Assembly: GCA_002423425.1 (NCBI GenBank) | Contig: DIWC01000024.1 | Location: 1-30,284, forward strand | Origin: Peptococcaceae bacterium UBA6116 | Lineage (GTDB): Bacteria > Bacillota > Desulfitobacteriia > Desulfitobacteriales > Syntrophobotulaceae | DNA length: 30,284 bases | Direction of reading: 5' to 3' | In this document: in pieces, positions 1 to 7,348 of the stretch | Numbering within the stretch: position 1 is the first letter of the stretch | Layout: every line of letters starts with the position of its first letter | Made by a program: the position numbers and the translations under genes | The notes under the pieces: generated by a model | What the model saw: only the letters and a program-made list of their open reading frames with translations | Databases searched by the model: none | Told to the model about the DNA's origin: nothing

Positions 1-430
1 GATTCTGGCGCTGAAAGTCTAAATAATATCAGCCTATTTTTCTCCTGATGTCTTCCCAAACGACTTTTACCATCATATGGATACTATCTTTCTCAGATGT
101 CAGAAATATTAAGTAGATAATGTTGATTTTAACGTCATATAAGGAGGTGTTTCTTCTATCTAACTCGTTATTTCCTCTAAATAGTCGCAAGTATTCCTTG
201 GTGTATGTCTGCATTTTTTCTATATTTATGACGAGTCTCACCCTGAAGGGAACTCGCGGTGATATCTTTGCAAAATTCACCTCAAATCATAGTATAAGCA
301 AGTTATATCCTGATATCTTTGAATAGCTTTCTTATACTGTATAATTCAATATAATAGGGGTGAATTCCCGCTTTAAGACTGGAAAATCAGGGGGTTTCTG
401 CACCAGAATCAATAAATAGGAGGAGTTGCT
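1..430. other. Leader/intergenic region upstream of serC, no supported gene
   Basis: AT-rich stretch before serC. Short open frames exist on both strands (about 29-280 minus, 120-326 plus), but neither has a convincing ribosome binding site, a recognisable domain or a partner gene, and they overlap each other. No T-box signature (no GGTGG...ACC antiterminator motif) and no recognisable riboswitch core was seen. The right end, from about 319, holds a plausible promoter and the serC ribosome binding site AGGAGG at 419-424. Confidence 0.5.
319..345 (+). promoter_or_regulatory. Candidate promoter of the serC cluster
   Basis: TTGAAT (319-324) and a perfect TATAAT (340-345), spaced by 15 bases, which is shorter than the optimal 17. 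A second TATAAT lies at 350-355. The distance to the serC start is about 85 bases. The region is AT-rich, so chance matches are likely. Confidence 0.35.
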
Positions 431-1513
431 ATGGCAAGAGTATTTAATTTTTCTGCAGGACCGGCAGTGTTGCCGGAGGAAGTGCTTAAGGAAGCAGCAC
501 AAGAGATATTGGACTATAATGGTACGGGAATGTCCGTTATGGAGATGAGCCATCGCTCTAAAGCTTTTGAACAAATTATTGGTGATGCAGAAAAAGACTT
601 GAGAGATTTGATGAAGATACCTGATAATTATAAGGTGCTGTTTCTCCAAGGCGGAGCATCTCAACAATTTGCCATGGTTCCCATGAATTTAATGAAGAAC
701 AAAGTTGCAGATTATATTAAAACAGGACAATGGTCTAAAAAAGCAATTGCAGAAGCAAAAGTTTATGGGAAGGTAAATGTACTTGCTTCTTCCGAAGATA
801 AAACTTTTTCCTATATACCAGACCTTAAAGGATTGAAAATTTCGGACGATGCTGATTACGTTTATATCTGTCACAATGAAACAATCCATGGGACTAAATT
901 TAACGAACTACCTGAAACCGGTGATAAGATCTTAATCGCGGATATGTCTTCGGATATGTTGTCTGAACCTGTAGATGTTTCCAAATATGGCCTTATTTTT
1001 GCCGGAGTCCAAAAAAATATTGGTCCTGCGGGAGTTGTAGTCGTTATTATTAGGGAAGATTTAATTACTGATGATGTACTGCCAGGAACTCCAACTATGT
1101 TAAAATACAAGATCCATGTTGATAATAAATCACTTTATAACACTCCGCCGGCCTATGGCATATATATTTGTGGAAAAGTTTTTAAGTGGGTACAAAAACT
1201 AGGTGGACTGGAAGTAATGAAAAAAATAAATGAAGAAAAAGCTGCTATCTTATATAATTATCTTGATTCAAGTAAACTTTTCAAAGGAACAGTTGTCAAA
1301 AAAGATCGTTCGATAATGAATGTACCTTTTATAACCGGCTCAGAAGAACTGAATGCCAAATTTATTAAAGAAGCTAAAACTGTTGGCTTGGAAAATTTAA
1401 AGGGACACAGAACAGTCGGCGGAATGAGAGCAAGTATTTATAATGCCATGCCTGTTGAAGGAGTAAAGAAGTTAGTCGAATTTATGAGGAAATTTGAAGA
1501 AGAAAATATTTAG
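431..1513 (+). CDS. serC: Phosphoserine aminotransferase
   Basis: 360 residues, the normal length. SerC is a PLP enzyme that converts 3-phosphohydroxypyruvate plus glutamate to phosphoserine in cytosolic serine synthesis. The N-terminus FNFSAGPAVLP is the family signature, GGASQQFAMVPMN is the cofactor phosphate-binding region, and the lysine in GVQKNIGPAG (about K195) is the expected Schiff-base residue. The C-terminal HRTVGGMRASIYNAMP is typical of the substrate-binding end. The ATG follows AGGAGG with good spacing. serA starts 24 bases downstream, so the two are probably co-transcribed and supply serine from 3-phosphoglycerate. Confidence 0.95.
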   Translation: MARVFNFSAGPAVLPEEVLKEAAQEILDYNGTGMSVMEMSHRSKAFEQIIGDAEKDLRDLMKIPDNYKVLFLQGGASQQFAMVPMNLMKNKVADYIKTGQWSKKAIAEAKVYGKVNVLASSEDKTFSYIPDLKGLKISDDADYVYICHNETIHGTKFNELPETGDKILIADMSSDMLSEPVDVSKYGLIFAGVQKNIGPAGVVVVIIREDLITDDVLPGTPTMLKYKIHVDNKSLYNTPPAYGIYICGKVFKWVQKLGGLEVMKKINEEKAAILYNYLDSSKLFKGTVVKKDRSIMNVPFITGSEELNAKFIKEAKTVGLENLKGHRTVGGMRASIYNAMPVEGVKKLVEFMRKFEEENI

Positions 1514-1537
1514 GATTGCTAGGGAAGGAGCGTATGT

Positions 1538-2701
1538 ATGTTCAAAATAAAATGTTTAAACCCTATAGCTCAAATTGGATTAGACCATTTAACTGAAGAC
1601 TATAAAATTACGGATGACTTAAATGAAGCTGATGCAGTACTCGTAAGGAGTGCCAGTGTTCATGACTTGGAATTACCTTATTCTTTAAAAGCTATTGCTC
1701 GAGCTGGAGCCGGTGTGAATAATATTCCGATTGATAAATGTGCCGAAGAAGGGATTGTGGTGTTTAATACACCCGGGGCCAATGCCAATGGTGTAAAAGA
1801 AATTGTCCTTGCCGGATTGCTTTTGGCTTCCCGCGACATTATTGGCGGGGTCAACTGGGTAAGTTCAGTTAAAGATGATCCGGATGTAGAAAAAATTGTT
1901 GAAAAGAATAAGTCAAAATTCGCTGGAATGGAAATTAGCGGAAAGAAACTCGGAGTAATAGGACTTGGAGCCGTTGGAGCTTTAGTTGCCAATGCTGCAA
2001 TTAAGCTGGAGATGGAAGTGTACGGTTACGATCCTTATATTTCTGTTCGTTCGGCCTGGAATCTTTCAAAACATATTAAGCCGTGCAGATCTATAGAAGA
2101 AATCTTCAGAGAATGTGATTATATTACGGTTCATGTGCCTCTGTTAGATTCAACGAAGGGAATGTTAAATGAAGAAGCCTTTAAGTTGATGAAGGACGGA
2201 GTCAAGATACTTAACTTTTCGAGAGACCTATTGGTGAATGAAGATGATATGATTCAAGCCTTAAAAACCGGAAAAGTCGATAAGTATGTTATTGACTTCC
2301 CGACCGCAAAAATCGCAGGCTTGGATGGGGTTATAGCTATTCCTCACTTAGGTGCTTCAACCGTTGAATCAGAAGATAATTGTGCAGTGATGGCAGTCAC
2401 ACAGTTAATGGACTATCTGGAAAACGGGACAATCAAAAACTCTGTGAACTATCCGGATAACAGTAATGGTTATTGTGATAATTCCGGTCGGATTGCAGTC
2501 TTTCATCGAAATATACCGAATATGATAAGCCAATTTACAGCTGCCTTGGCCCGTGAGAATATCAATATTCCTGATATGATAAATAAAAGCAAAGGACAGT
2601 ATTCTTATACGCTATTAGATATTGACACACCGATTACACCTGAAATAGCAAAGAAGATTGAAGAAATTAAGGGTGTTTTAAGAGTAAGAATTATAAAATG
2701 A
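1538..2701 (+). CDS. serA: D-3-phosphoglycerate dehydrogenase, short form with ACT domain
   Basis: 387 residues. It would oxidise 3-phosphoglycerate to 3-phosphohydroxypyruvate with NAD, the first step of serine synthesis. Rossmann motif GLGAVG is at about residues 142-147, the substrate/NAD arginine is in NFSRDLL (about R229), and the catalytic histidine is in IPHLGAST (about H270). Residues from about 316 (RIAVFHRNIPNMISQF) to the end form an ACT domain, the usual serine-sensing module. Odd point: the family's catalytic Glu, expected just after DFP (E269 in E. coli SerA), is not there; the local sequence is DFPTAKIAG. AAGGAG precedes the ATG. Adjacent serC supports the assignment, but another 2-hydroxyacid substrate cannot be excluded. 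Confidence 0.88.
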   Translation: MFKIKCLNPIAQIGLDHLTEDYKITDDLNEADAVLVRSASVHDLELPYSLKAIARAGAGVNNIPIDKCAEEGIVVFNTPGANANGVKEIVLAGLLLASRDIIGGVNWVSSVKDDPDVEKIVEKNKSKFAGMEISGKKLGVIGLGAVGALVANAAIKLEMEVYGYDPYISVRSAWNLSKHIKPCRSIEEIFRECDYITVHVPLLDSTKGMLNEEAFKLMKDGVKILNFSRDLLVNEDDMIQALKTGKVDKYVIDFPTAKIAGLDGVIAIPHLGASTVESEDNCAVMAVTQLMDYLENGTIKNSVNYPDNSNGYCDNSGRIAVFHRNIPNMISQFTAALARENINIPDMINKSKGQYSYTLLDIDTPITPEIAKKIEEIKGVLRVRIIK

Positions 2702-2722
2702 TCTGAATCAGCTGAGGTAAAA

Positions 2723-3325
2723 ATGAACATTGAAATAAACGAAGTAGATAAACTGCGTGAAGATCTTGTTAACGTAAGCAAAAGAGTATACAATCGGGGA
2801 TTAACGGCCGGGATAAGTGGAAATATAAGCGCTAGGGTTCCCTCTTGTTATAATCAAATACTAATAAAAGCAAGCGGGAAGTGTTTAGGCGATGTGGCTG
2901 AAGACGATTTTCTCCGTGTAGACCTTGATGGAAATGTAATAGAAGGCAGTGGCCGGCCCTCTATAGAAGTCTTATTTCACTGTGGTATCTATAAAGTCCG
3001 TTCGGAAGTGAATGGAATTGTTCATGGTCATTCTCCGTATTCTATTGCTTATGTTGTTGCCAAAGCTCAATTGCCTGTAGTGACGGTAGCAGCCGAGGTA
3101 GAATTTAGTAAGATTGGAATTGTTGATTATGCCGAGCCAGGTTCAGAAAAATTAGCTCAAAATATGATAAAAGTTTTTGAAGATACGAGTGTCAAAGCAG
3201 CTTTTATAAAAGGACATGGATTTGTTACTGTCGGTCAAGATATAATAAATGCCTATTATCTTGCAGATGTGCTTGAAGATAATTTTAAGGTTGCTTGTCT
3301 AATCGATTTACTAAGTAAAAACTGA
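2723..3325 (+). CDS. Class II aldolase/adducin family protein (fuculose-phosphate aldolase-like)
   Basis: 200 residues, close to the 200-215 usual for FucA/AraD-like enzymes. These zinc enzymes cleave or epimerise short phosphorylated sugars by retro-aldol chemistry. All expected active-site residues are visible: GNISARV and IKASG for phosphate binding, the acidic residue in GRPSIEVLFH (about E82), zinc ligands in VHGHSP (about H101 and H103), and a third histidine in KGHGFV (about H165). The protein therefore looks catalytically intact. It starts 21 bases after serA and is probably in the same operon. The substrate cannot be deduced. Lying beside serA/serC, a phosphorylated three- or four-carbon compound is a guess only. 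Confidence 0.85.
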   Translation: MNIEINEVDKLREDLVNVSKRVYNRGLTAGISGNISARVPSCYNQILIKASGKCLGDVAEDDFLRVDLDGNVIEGSGRPSIEVLFHCGIYKVRSEVNGIVHGHSPYSIAYVVAKAQLPVVTVAAEVEFSKIGIVDYAEPGSEKLAQNMIKVFEDTSVKAAFIKGHGFVTVGQDIINAYYLADVLEDNFKVACLIDLLSKN

Positions 3326-3373
3326 TCTTAGCGTTTTAAGATGAAGTATTAGATCGGAGACCTTAGGAACAGT

Positions 3374-4129
3374 TTGATTACTGGAGAAAAATTGAAGATG
3401 GAAGTGACGGATCCCATGACGGAGAATAGTTTTCAAGATAAGTACCTTTTTTTTTCAAGTCAGGAATTGATTGATTATTTCATGAATAATTTAAAGGAAA
3501 AGGATATTAAAACACAGTGTAAGAGAATATTCGAAATGGCCAGGGTACTATTAAATAAAAAGAAATTCAAATTCAATCAAATCTATTCGCTGCTTATTAT
3601 GGTGAGAGATATCAGGCAATGTTCGATTATCAAAGAGGTTTTAAAACTTTATTTTGATGAAGGAGAGTATCCGATCGGGGTTTTGATTGAGATAGCTGAT
3701 TTGGAAGGAACAGCTGACCTGGAAATTGAATTTTCTGCCTTTAAGGGGGAGAGGCTGGTCTTGAATACGCTAGAAAGTAACGATACTTCCTATTTCTCTC
3801 AGGGGGTTGTTATTGAAAATTATCTACATAGCTCAGGAATCAGTTATTTCGATGGCAATCGGGACGAAACGGATGCTAAAAATTTCAAACAGGAAGTAAA
3901 AAAGTGTCTCAATAACCTTGAGACGATTCTTAATTCTGCAGGAACAGCTATGGATAAGGTATATACATTTATTGTTTACCTTAAAGATATAAACAATCTT
4001 CCTCTATTGGAAGAAGTATTCTCAGAAATGGATTTAAGCAGAAACGAAGTCCAAAGAGAAGTAGTCAAAGTCAATAATCTTTATGGGAATCACGAATTAG
4101 AGATTTCTTGTTCCGCCCGCCTTCGTTAG
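3374..4129 (+). CDS. Tandem RidA (YjgF/UK114)-like protein
   Basis: About 251 residues, twice a normal RidA (about 128). RidA proteins hydrolyse reactive enamines/imines such as 2-aminoacrylate released from serine and cysteine by PLP enzymes. The N-terminal half (about 25-125) keeps the RidA pattern (IKTQCKRIFEMARVLL, then LEIEFSAF) but has Ile-Gly where the catalytic Arg should be (YPIGVLIEI). The C-terminal half (about 135-251) keeps the Arg in VQREVVKV (about R228) and the Glu in ELEISCSA (about E243). The start is uncertain: TTG 3374 sits 5 bases after AGGA, while ATG 3398 follows GGAG by 11. It is the fourth gene of the serine cluster, which fits a role in removing serine-derived enamines. 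Confidence 0.72.
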   Translation: MITGEKLKMEVTDPMTENSFQDKYLFFSSQELIDYFMNNLKEKDIKTQCKRIFEMARVLLNKKKFKFNQIYSLLIMVRDIRQCSIIKEVLKLYFDEGEYPIGVLIEIADLEGTADLEIEFSAFKGERLVLNTLESNDTSYFSQGVVIENYLHSSGISYFDGNRDETDAKNFKQEVKKCLNNLETILNSAGTAMDKVYTFIVYLKDINNLPLLEEVFSEMDLSRNEVQREVVKVNNLYGNHELEISCSARLR

Positions 4130-4230
4130 GACACGGTTGTAATAATCTTTATCCTCATGATATTAGATGAAGAAGAGACGCTCTGATAAGTTCATTAATA
4201 AAAATGACAGAGTAAGGAGTACGGGGCATA

Positions 4231-4857
4231 ATGATTGATTTTCTTTTGCATATTGATAAATATATAGCCATTTTATTCGAAAATTACGGTACTTGGACGT
4301 ATTTATTGTTATTTCTAATTATTTTTTGTGAGACAGGACTGGTGGTTATTCCTTTCCTTCCTGGTGACTCATTGGTTTTTGTAGTTGGCGCCTTAGGAGC
4401 GGCAGGTGCTTTAAATACTAAAGTTGCTGCAGTGTTGTTAATAGTAGCAGCAATCGCCGGCAATATCCAAAATTACCACATTGGAAGATTCATAGGCCAA
4501 AAAGCATTTAATATTAGAGATAATCGTTTTTTTAAAAGAGAATATTTATTAAAGACACATGCTTTCTACGAAAGACATGGTGGAAAAACCATTTTTATAT
4601 CCAGATTTATGCCTATTATCCGTACATTTGCTCCTTTTGTAGCCGGAATCGGCAAAATGAATTATGCTAAGTTCATGAGTTTTAACTTACTAGGCGGCCT
4701 TAGCTGGATTCTGGTATTCCTGGCGGGGGGGTATTTCTTTGGAAACATTCCTTTTGTCCAAGAAAACTTCACACTTGTAATTTTTGCTATTATTTTTATT
4801 TCCTTGTTGCCGAGCATAATAGTTTATTTCCAGAGCCGATTTCTTAGCGGAAACTAG
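4231..4857 (+). CDS. DedA family (VTT domain) integral membrane protein
   Basis: 208 residues with several hydrophobic segments. DedA proteins are membrane transporters linked to undecaprenyl-phosphate or phosphatidylethanolamine recycling and membrane potential. Signature elements are present: CETGLVVIPFLPGDSLVF near residues 31-48, GNIQNYHIGRFIG in the middle, and the conserved arginine motif ISRFMPIIRTFAPFVAGIG. The ATG follows AAGGAG at 4213-4218. It is separated from the RidA gene by about 100 bases and followed by a strong terminator, so it may be transcribed alone or end the upstream unit. The exact substrate is not visible from sequence. Confidence 0.9.
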   Translation: MIDFLLHIDKYIAILFENYGTWTYLLLFLIIFCETGLVVIPFLPGDSLVFVVGALGAAGALNTKVAAVLLIVAAIAGNIQNYHIGRFIGQKAFNIRDNRFFKREYLLKTHAFYERHGGKTIFISRFMPIIRTFAPFVAGIGKMNYAKFMSFNLLGGLSWILVFLAGGYFFGNIPFVQENFTLVIFAIIFISLLPSIIVYFQSRFLSGN

Positions 4858-4903
4858 AAATACTATCAAGGCAGGTACTTAATCAGTAAATTAAGAATTA
4901 CTT

Positions 4904-4940
4904 CACAGTGGAGACGTAACGAAACATTAGTTTCGCTGTG
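4904..4940. repeat. Inverted repeat / hairpin downstream of dedA-like gene
   Basis: CACAG (4904-4908) pairs with CTGTG (4936-4940), and inside it GAAAC (4921-4925) pairs with GTTTC (4930-4934) around an ATTA loop. There is only a short T-rich tail, so it is not a classic terminator; a strong terminator lies 30 bases further on. Function unknown. Confidence 0.4.
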
Positions 4941-4969
4941 ATCTTTGTTTCTATGAGAGCCTGTACACA

Positions 4970-5008
4970 AATAAAGCCTACCCTTTTGAAGCAGGCTTTA
5001 TTTTTTAT
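4970..5008 (+). terminator. Rho-independent terminator after the DedA gene
   Basis: Perfect 10-base stem AATAAAGCCT (4970-4979) / AGGCTTTATT (4993-5002) with a 13-base loop, followed by a T run to about 5006. Confidence 0.85.
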
Positions 5009-5124
5009 ACTCCTTTTTATAATTAAAAAAAAACGAATAATTACCAGCATTATTTAGCAAAATAAACTTGTCTAATCTTAACCAAGGAGAAAATCAATTA
5101 TAAAAAAACTAGGAGGTTGTTACA

Positions 5125-5538
5125 ATGCAACTAAGTCAAAAAGAAAAAATGTTGTTGGAAGATTTAAAAGGTCATGAACAAATGTTTGGCCAAAAATGCA
5201 GTGATTATGCTAATCAAGCTCAAGATCCTCAATTAAAACAAATTTTTCAAAATATGGCTCAACATGAACAGCAACATATTCAAAGCATAAGTCAGAACCT
5301 TAACGAGACACAGGGTTCGCAGGGACAATCAGGCCAAACGAATCAAAAAGATACCCTGCTTTGTCATGATATGCTGTCTTCGCAAAAATATCTTTCTGGA
5401 GCTTACAACACAGCTATTTTTGAAATGAAAGATACCAATATACGTCAGGAGTTAAACACAATCCAAAGCGACAAACAAAAACATGGAGAAGAAATATTCA
5501 AATATATGCAGAGCAAAGGAATGTATAACGTTCATTAA
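5125..5538 (+). CDS. CotF-like spore coat protein, first of a tandem pair
   Basis: 137 residues, Gln-rich, mainly helical. It matches the coat F style: MQLSQKEKMLLEDL at the start, QDPQLKQIFQNMAQHEQQHI in the first helical hairpin, a low-complexity linker (GSQGQSGQTNQKD, about 66-77), then DMLSSQKYLSGAYNTAIFE and the C-terminal MQSKGMYNVH. CotF-domain proteins have a ferritin-like fold and are found in spore coats and in vegetative stress proteins of Firmicutes. AGGAGG sits 8 bases before the ATG. It is clearly paralogous to the next gene, 40 bases downstream. Whether it binds metal is not clear. Confidence 0.85.
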   Translation: MQLSQKEKMLLEDLKGHEQMFGQKCSDYANQAQDPQLKQIFQNMAQHEQQHIQSISQNLNETQGSQGQSGQTNQKDTLLCHDMLSSQKYLSGAYNTAIFEMKDTNIRQELNTIQSDKQKHGEEIFKYMQSKGMYNVH

Positions 5539-5578
5539 TAAAAAAAGTGTATGAATCAAAAACATCTGGAGGTAATTT

Positions 5579-6034
5579 ATGCAACTTAGTCAAAAAGAAA
5601 GAACTCTTTTAGAGGATTCTAAAAGTCAGGAAGAATTATGTATTAAAAAGTATAACAATTATTCCAATCAAGCCCAGGATCAGCAATTAAAGCAACTATT
5701 TACGAATCATGCTCAAAAAGAGCAGGAACATCTTAATAGCATAAATCAAATTCTAAGCGGACAGATTCCTAATGTAGGTAAAACCCAAACCCAAACCCAA
5801 ACACAAACTTGGTCCCAAGGGCAGTCAGGTATGGTTAATCAACAGGATGCTGACCTTTGTCAAGATTTGCTTACTACTGAAAAGTATGTTTCTCAGGCTT
5901 ATGATACCTCTATCTTTGAATTCCGTGATACCAATATTCGAAAAGTACTTAATCATATCCAAAGCGAAGAACAGCAGCATGGCGAAGAAATTTTTGGATA
6001 TATGCAGAGTAAAGGGATGTATAAAGTTCATTAG
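5579..6034 (+). CDS. CotF-like spore coat protein, second of a tandem pair
   Basis: 151 residues, a diverged duplicate of the preceding gene: MQLSQKERTLLEDS, QDQQLKQLFTNHAQKEQEHLNSI, a linker, DLLTTEKYVSQAYDTSIFEFRDTNIRKVLNHI, and the same C-terminal MQSKGMYKVH. The linker is longer than in the first copy because of a Thr-Gln repeat (TQTQTQTQT) encoded by an imperfect six-base tandem at about 5780-5807. CTGGAGG precedes the ATG. It is probably co-transcribed with the first copy and ends at a strong terminator. A spore-surface role is inferred from the family. Confidence 0.85.
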   Translation: MQLSQKERTLLEDSKSQEELCIKKYNNYSNQAQDQQLKQLFTNHAQKEQEHLNSINQILSGQIPNVGKTQTQTQTQTWSQGQSGMVNQQDADLCQDLLTTEKYVSQAYDTSIFEFRDTNIRKVLNHIQSEEQQHGEEIFGYMQSKGMYKVH

Positions 6035-6071
6035 CATCACCATAAATCTTTGGTTTATAACAGTACTTGCC

Positions 6072-6100
6072 GCGGCCTTTGGGCCGCATTTTTTCTTTTT
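6072..6100 (+). terminator. Rho-independent terminator after the coat gene pair
   Basis: GC-rich stem GCGGCC (6072-6077) / GGCCGC (6082-6087) with a 4-base loop, followed by a T-rich tract to about 6100. Confidence 0.85.
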
Positions 6101-6122
6101 CAAACAGGTCTGCCCAGGCCAA

Positions 6123-6153
6123 TTGAATCAAGAACGTTCATCCCCCCTATAAT
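6123..6153 (+). promoter_or_regulatory. Candidate promoter of the OYE-family gene
   Basis: TTGAAT (6123-6128) and a perfect TATAAT (6148-6153) with a 19-base spacer, longer than optimal. It lies just after the coat-gene terminator and about 60 bases before the next start codon. Confidence 0.35.
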
Positions 6154-6214
6154 AGACATTTCTAAATAAAGATAGTATTATTTATAGGGAATTGATGTTA
6201 GGGAGGTTTCACTC

Positions 6215-7348
6215 ATGCTGCAGCGTACTCCATATCCCGGAATTTTTCAGGCATTTAATATCAAAAGCTTATTTTTAAAAAATAGAATAGTTATGCCGCC
6301 AATAGCGACTAATTTTGCCGGTCAAAATGGCGAAGTAACCGATAGTATGGTCAAGTTTTATACAGAAAGAGCTAGAGGCGGAACCGGACTTATTATTATC
6401 GAGAATGCCAATATTGACTATCCATTGGGAAAAAACGGAGCAAGGCAGCTGCGCATCGATCATGAACGCTATATACCTGGATTAACCGGGTTGGTTGAGG
6501 GTGTAAAAAAATACGATACCGCAATATGTCTTCAGATTAATCATGCCGGTGGTACGACATCAAACGAAAGAACTGAAGGCAGAGGCATTGTTGGTCCGTC
6601 AGATATTCCTGCAAAAAGAGGAGGGGAAATTCCCCGGTCTCTTACTATAGGAGAGATTGAGGATATTATTGAAAAATTTGCGCAAGCGGCCAAAAGGGTA
6701 CAAAGTGCCGGCTTCGATGCTGTGGAAATACATGGGGGACATGGTTACCTCATTAACCAATTTCTTTCTCCTTTAATGAATAAACGGGAAGATGATTTCG
6801 GGGGGTCAATGGAAAACAGAGCCAGATTCTTTAGTCTGGTTTTACGTGAGATCCGCAAAAATGTTGGCGATTCTTTTCCGGTTTTTACAAGGATAAGTGC
6901 CGACGAATTTATTGAAAATGGAAATACGTTAAACGATACTTTAGAAACGCTTCAATATTTGTGTCCGTATGTCGATGTTTTAGATGTTTCCTCAGGGGTA
7001 ACAGACAGTGCTCATACAATAGTTGACCCTAGTAGTTGTCCTGAAGGATGGCGTGTTTATTTAAGCGCCGAAATCAAGAAAAGATATCCTATGCCGACCA
7101 TTACTGTTGGCAACATTAGAACACCTGAATATGCGGAAAAAGTACTATCGGAAAACAAGGCAGACTTAATAGCCATCGGCAGAGGCCTAATCTGCGATCC
7201 CGATTGGGTTAACAAAGTCTATGATGGTGATACAATTATCAAATGTACCTCCTGCAATCAAGGGTGTACTACGAATCGTATTGTCAAGAACAAACCAATC
7301 ACCTGTATTGTAAATCCGAATCAGTTTGATACTTTATATTTCTTATAA
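6215..7348 (+). CDS. Old Yellow Enzyme family NADH:flavin oxidoreductase, ending after the 4Fe-4S motif
   Basis: 377 residues. The N-terminal FMN TIM barrel is complete: KNRIVMPPIATNFA, LQINHAGG, the EIHGGHGYLINQFLSP catalytic segment (about 171-186), KREDDFGGSMENRARF, and IAIGRGLICDPDW. It then carries the cysteine motif of the 2,4-dienoyl-CoA reductase / trimethylamine dehydrogenase group (C344, C347, C351, C364), a 4Fe-4S ligand set. Full-length members continue for about 280 residues with an FAD/NAD(P) domain; here the protein stops 13 residues after the last cysteine. The last 28 bases overlap the convergent epimerase gene. It is either truncated, or needs a separate reductase partner. 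GGGAGG precedes the ATG. The substrate is unknown. Confidence 0.85.
   Translation: MLQRTPYPGIFQAFNIKSLFLKNRIVMPPIATNFAGQNGEVTDSMVKFYTERARGGTGLIIIENANIDYPLGKNGARQLRIDHERYIPGLTGLVEGVKKYDTAICLQINHAGGTTSNERTEGRGIVGPSDIPAKRGGEIPRSLTIGEIEDIIEKFAQAAKRVQSAGFDAVEIHGGHGYLINQFLSPLMNKREDDFGGSMENRARFFSLVLREIRKNVGDSFPVFTRISADEFIENGNTLNDTLETLQYLCPYVDVLDVSSGVTDSAHTIVDPSSCPEGWRVYLSAEIKKRYPMPTITVGNIRTPEYAEKVLSENKADLIAIGRGLICDPDWVNKVYDGDTIIKCTSCNQGCTTNRIVKNKPITCIVNPNQFDTLYFL

Noticed and set aside
29..280. Minus-strand open frame of 83 codons before serC
   Set aside because: Starts at a GTG without a ribosome binding site, no recognisable family, overlaps an equally long opposite frame, and composition is plain AT-rich.
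1..430. T-box or riboswitch leader for the serine genes
   Set aside because: No specifier loop, T-box consensus or terminator/antiterminator pair was found.
5780..5807. CRISPR or satellite repeat
   Set aside because: It is a short six-base microrepeat inside a coding frame, with no spacers.
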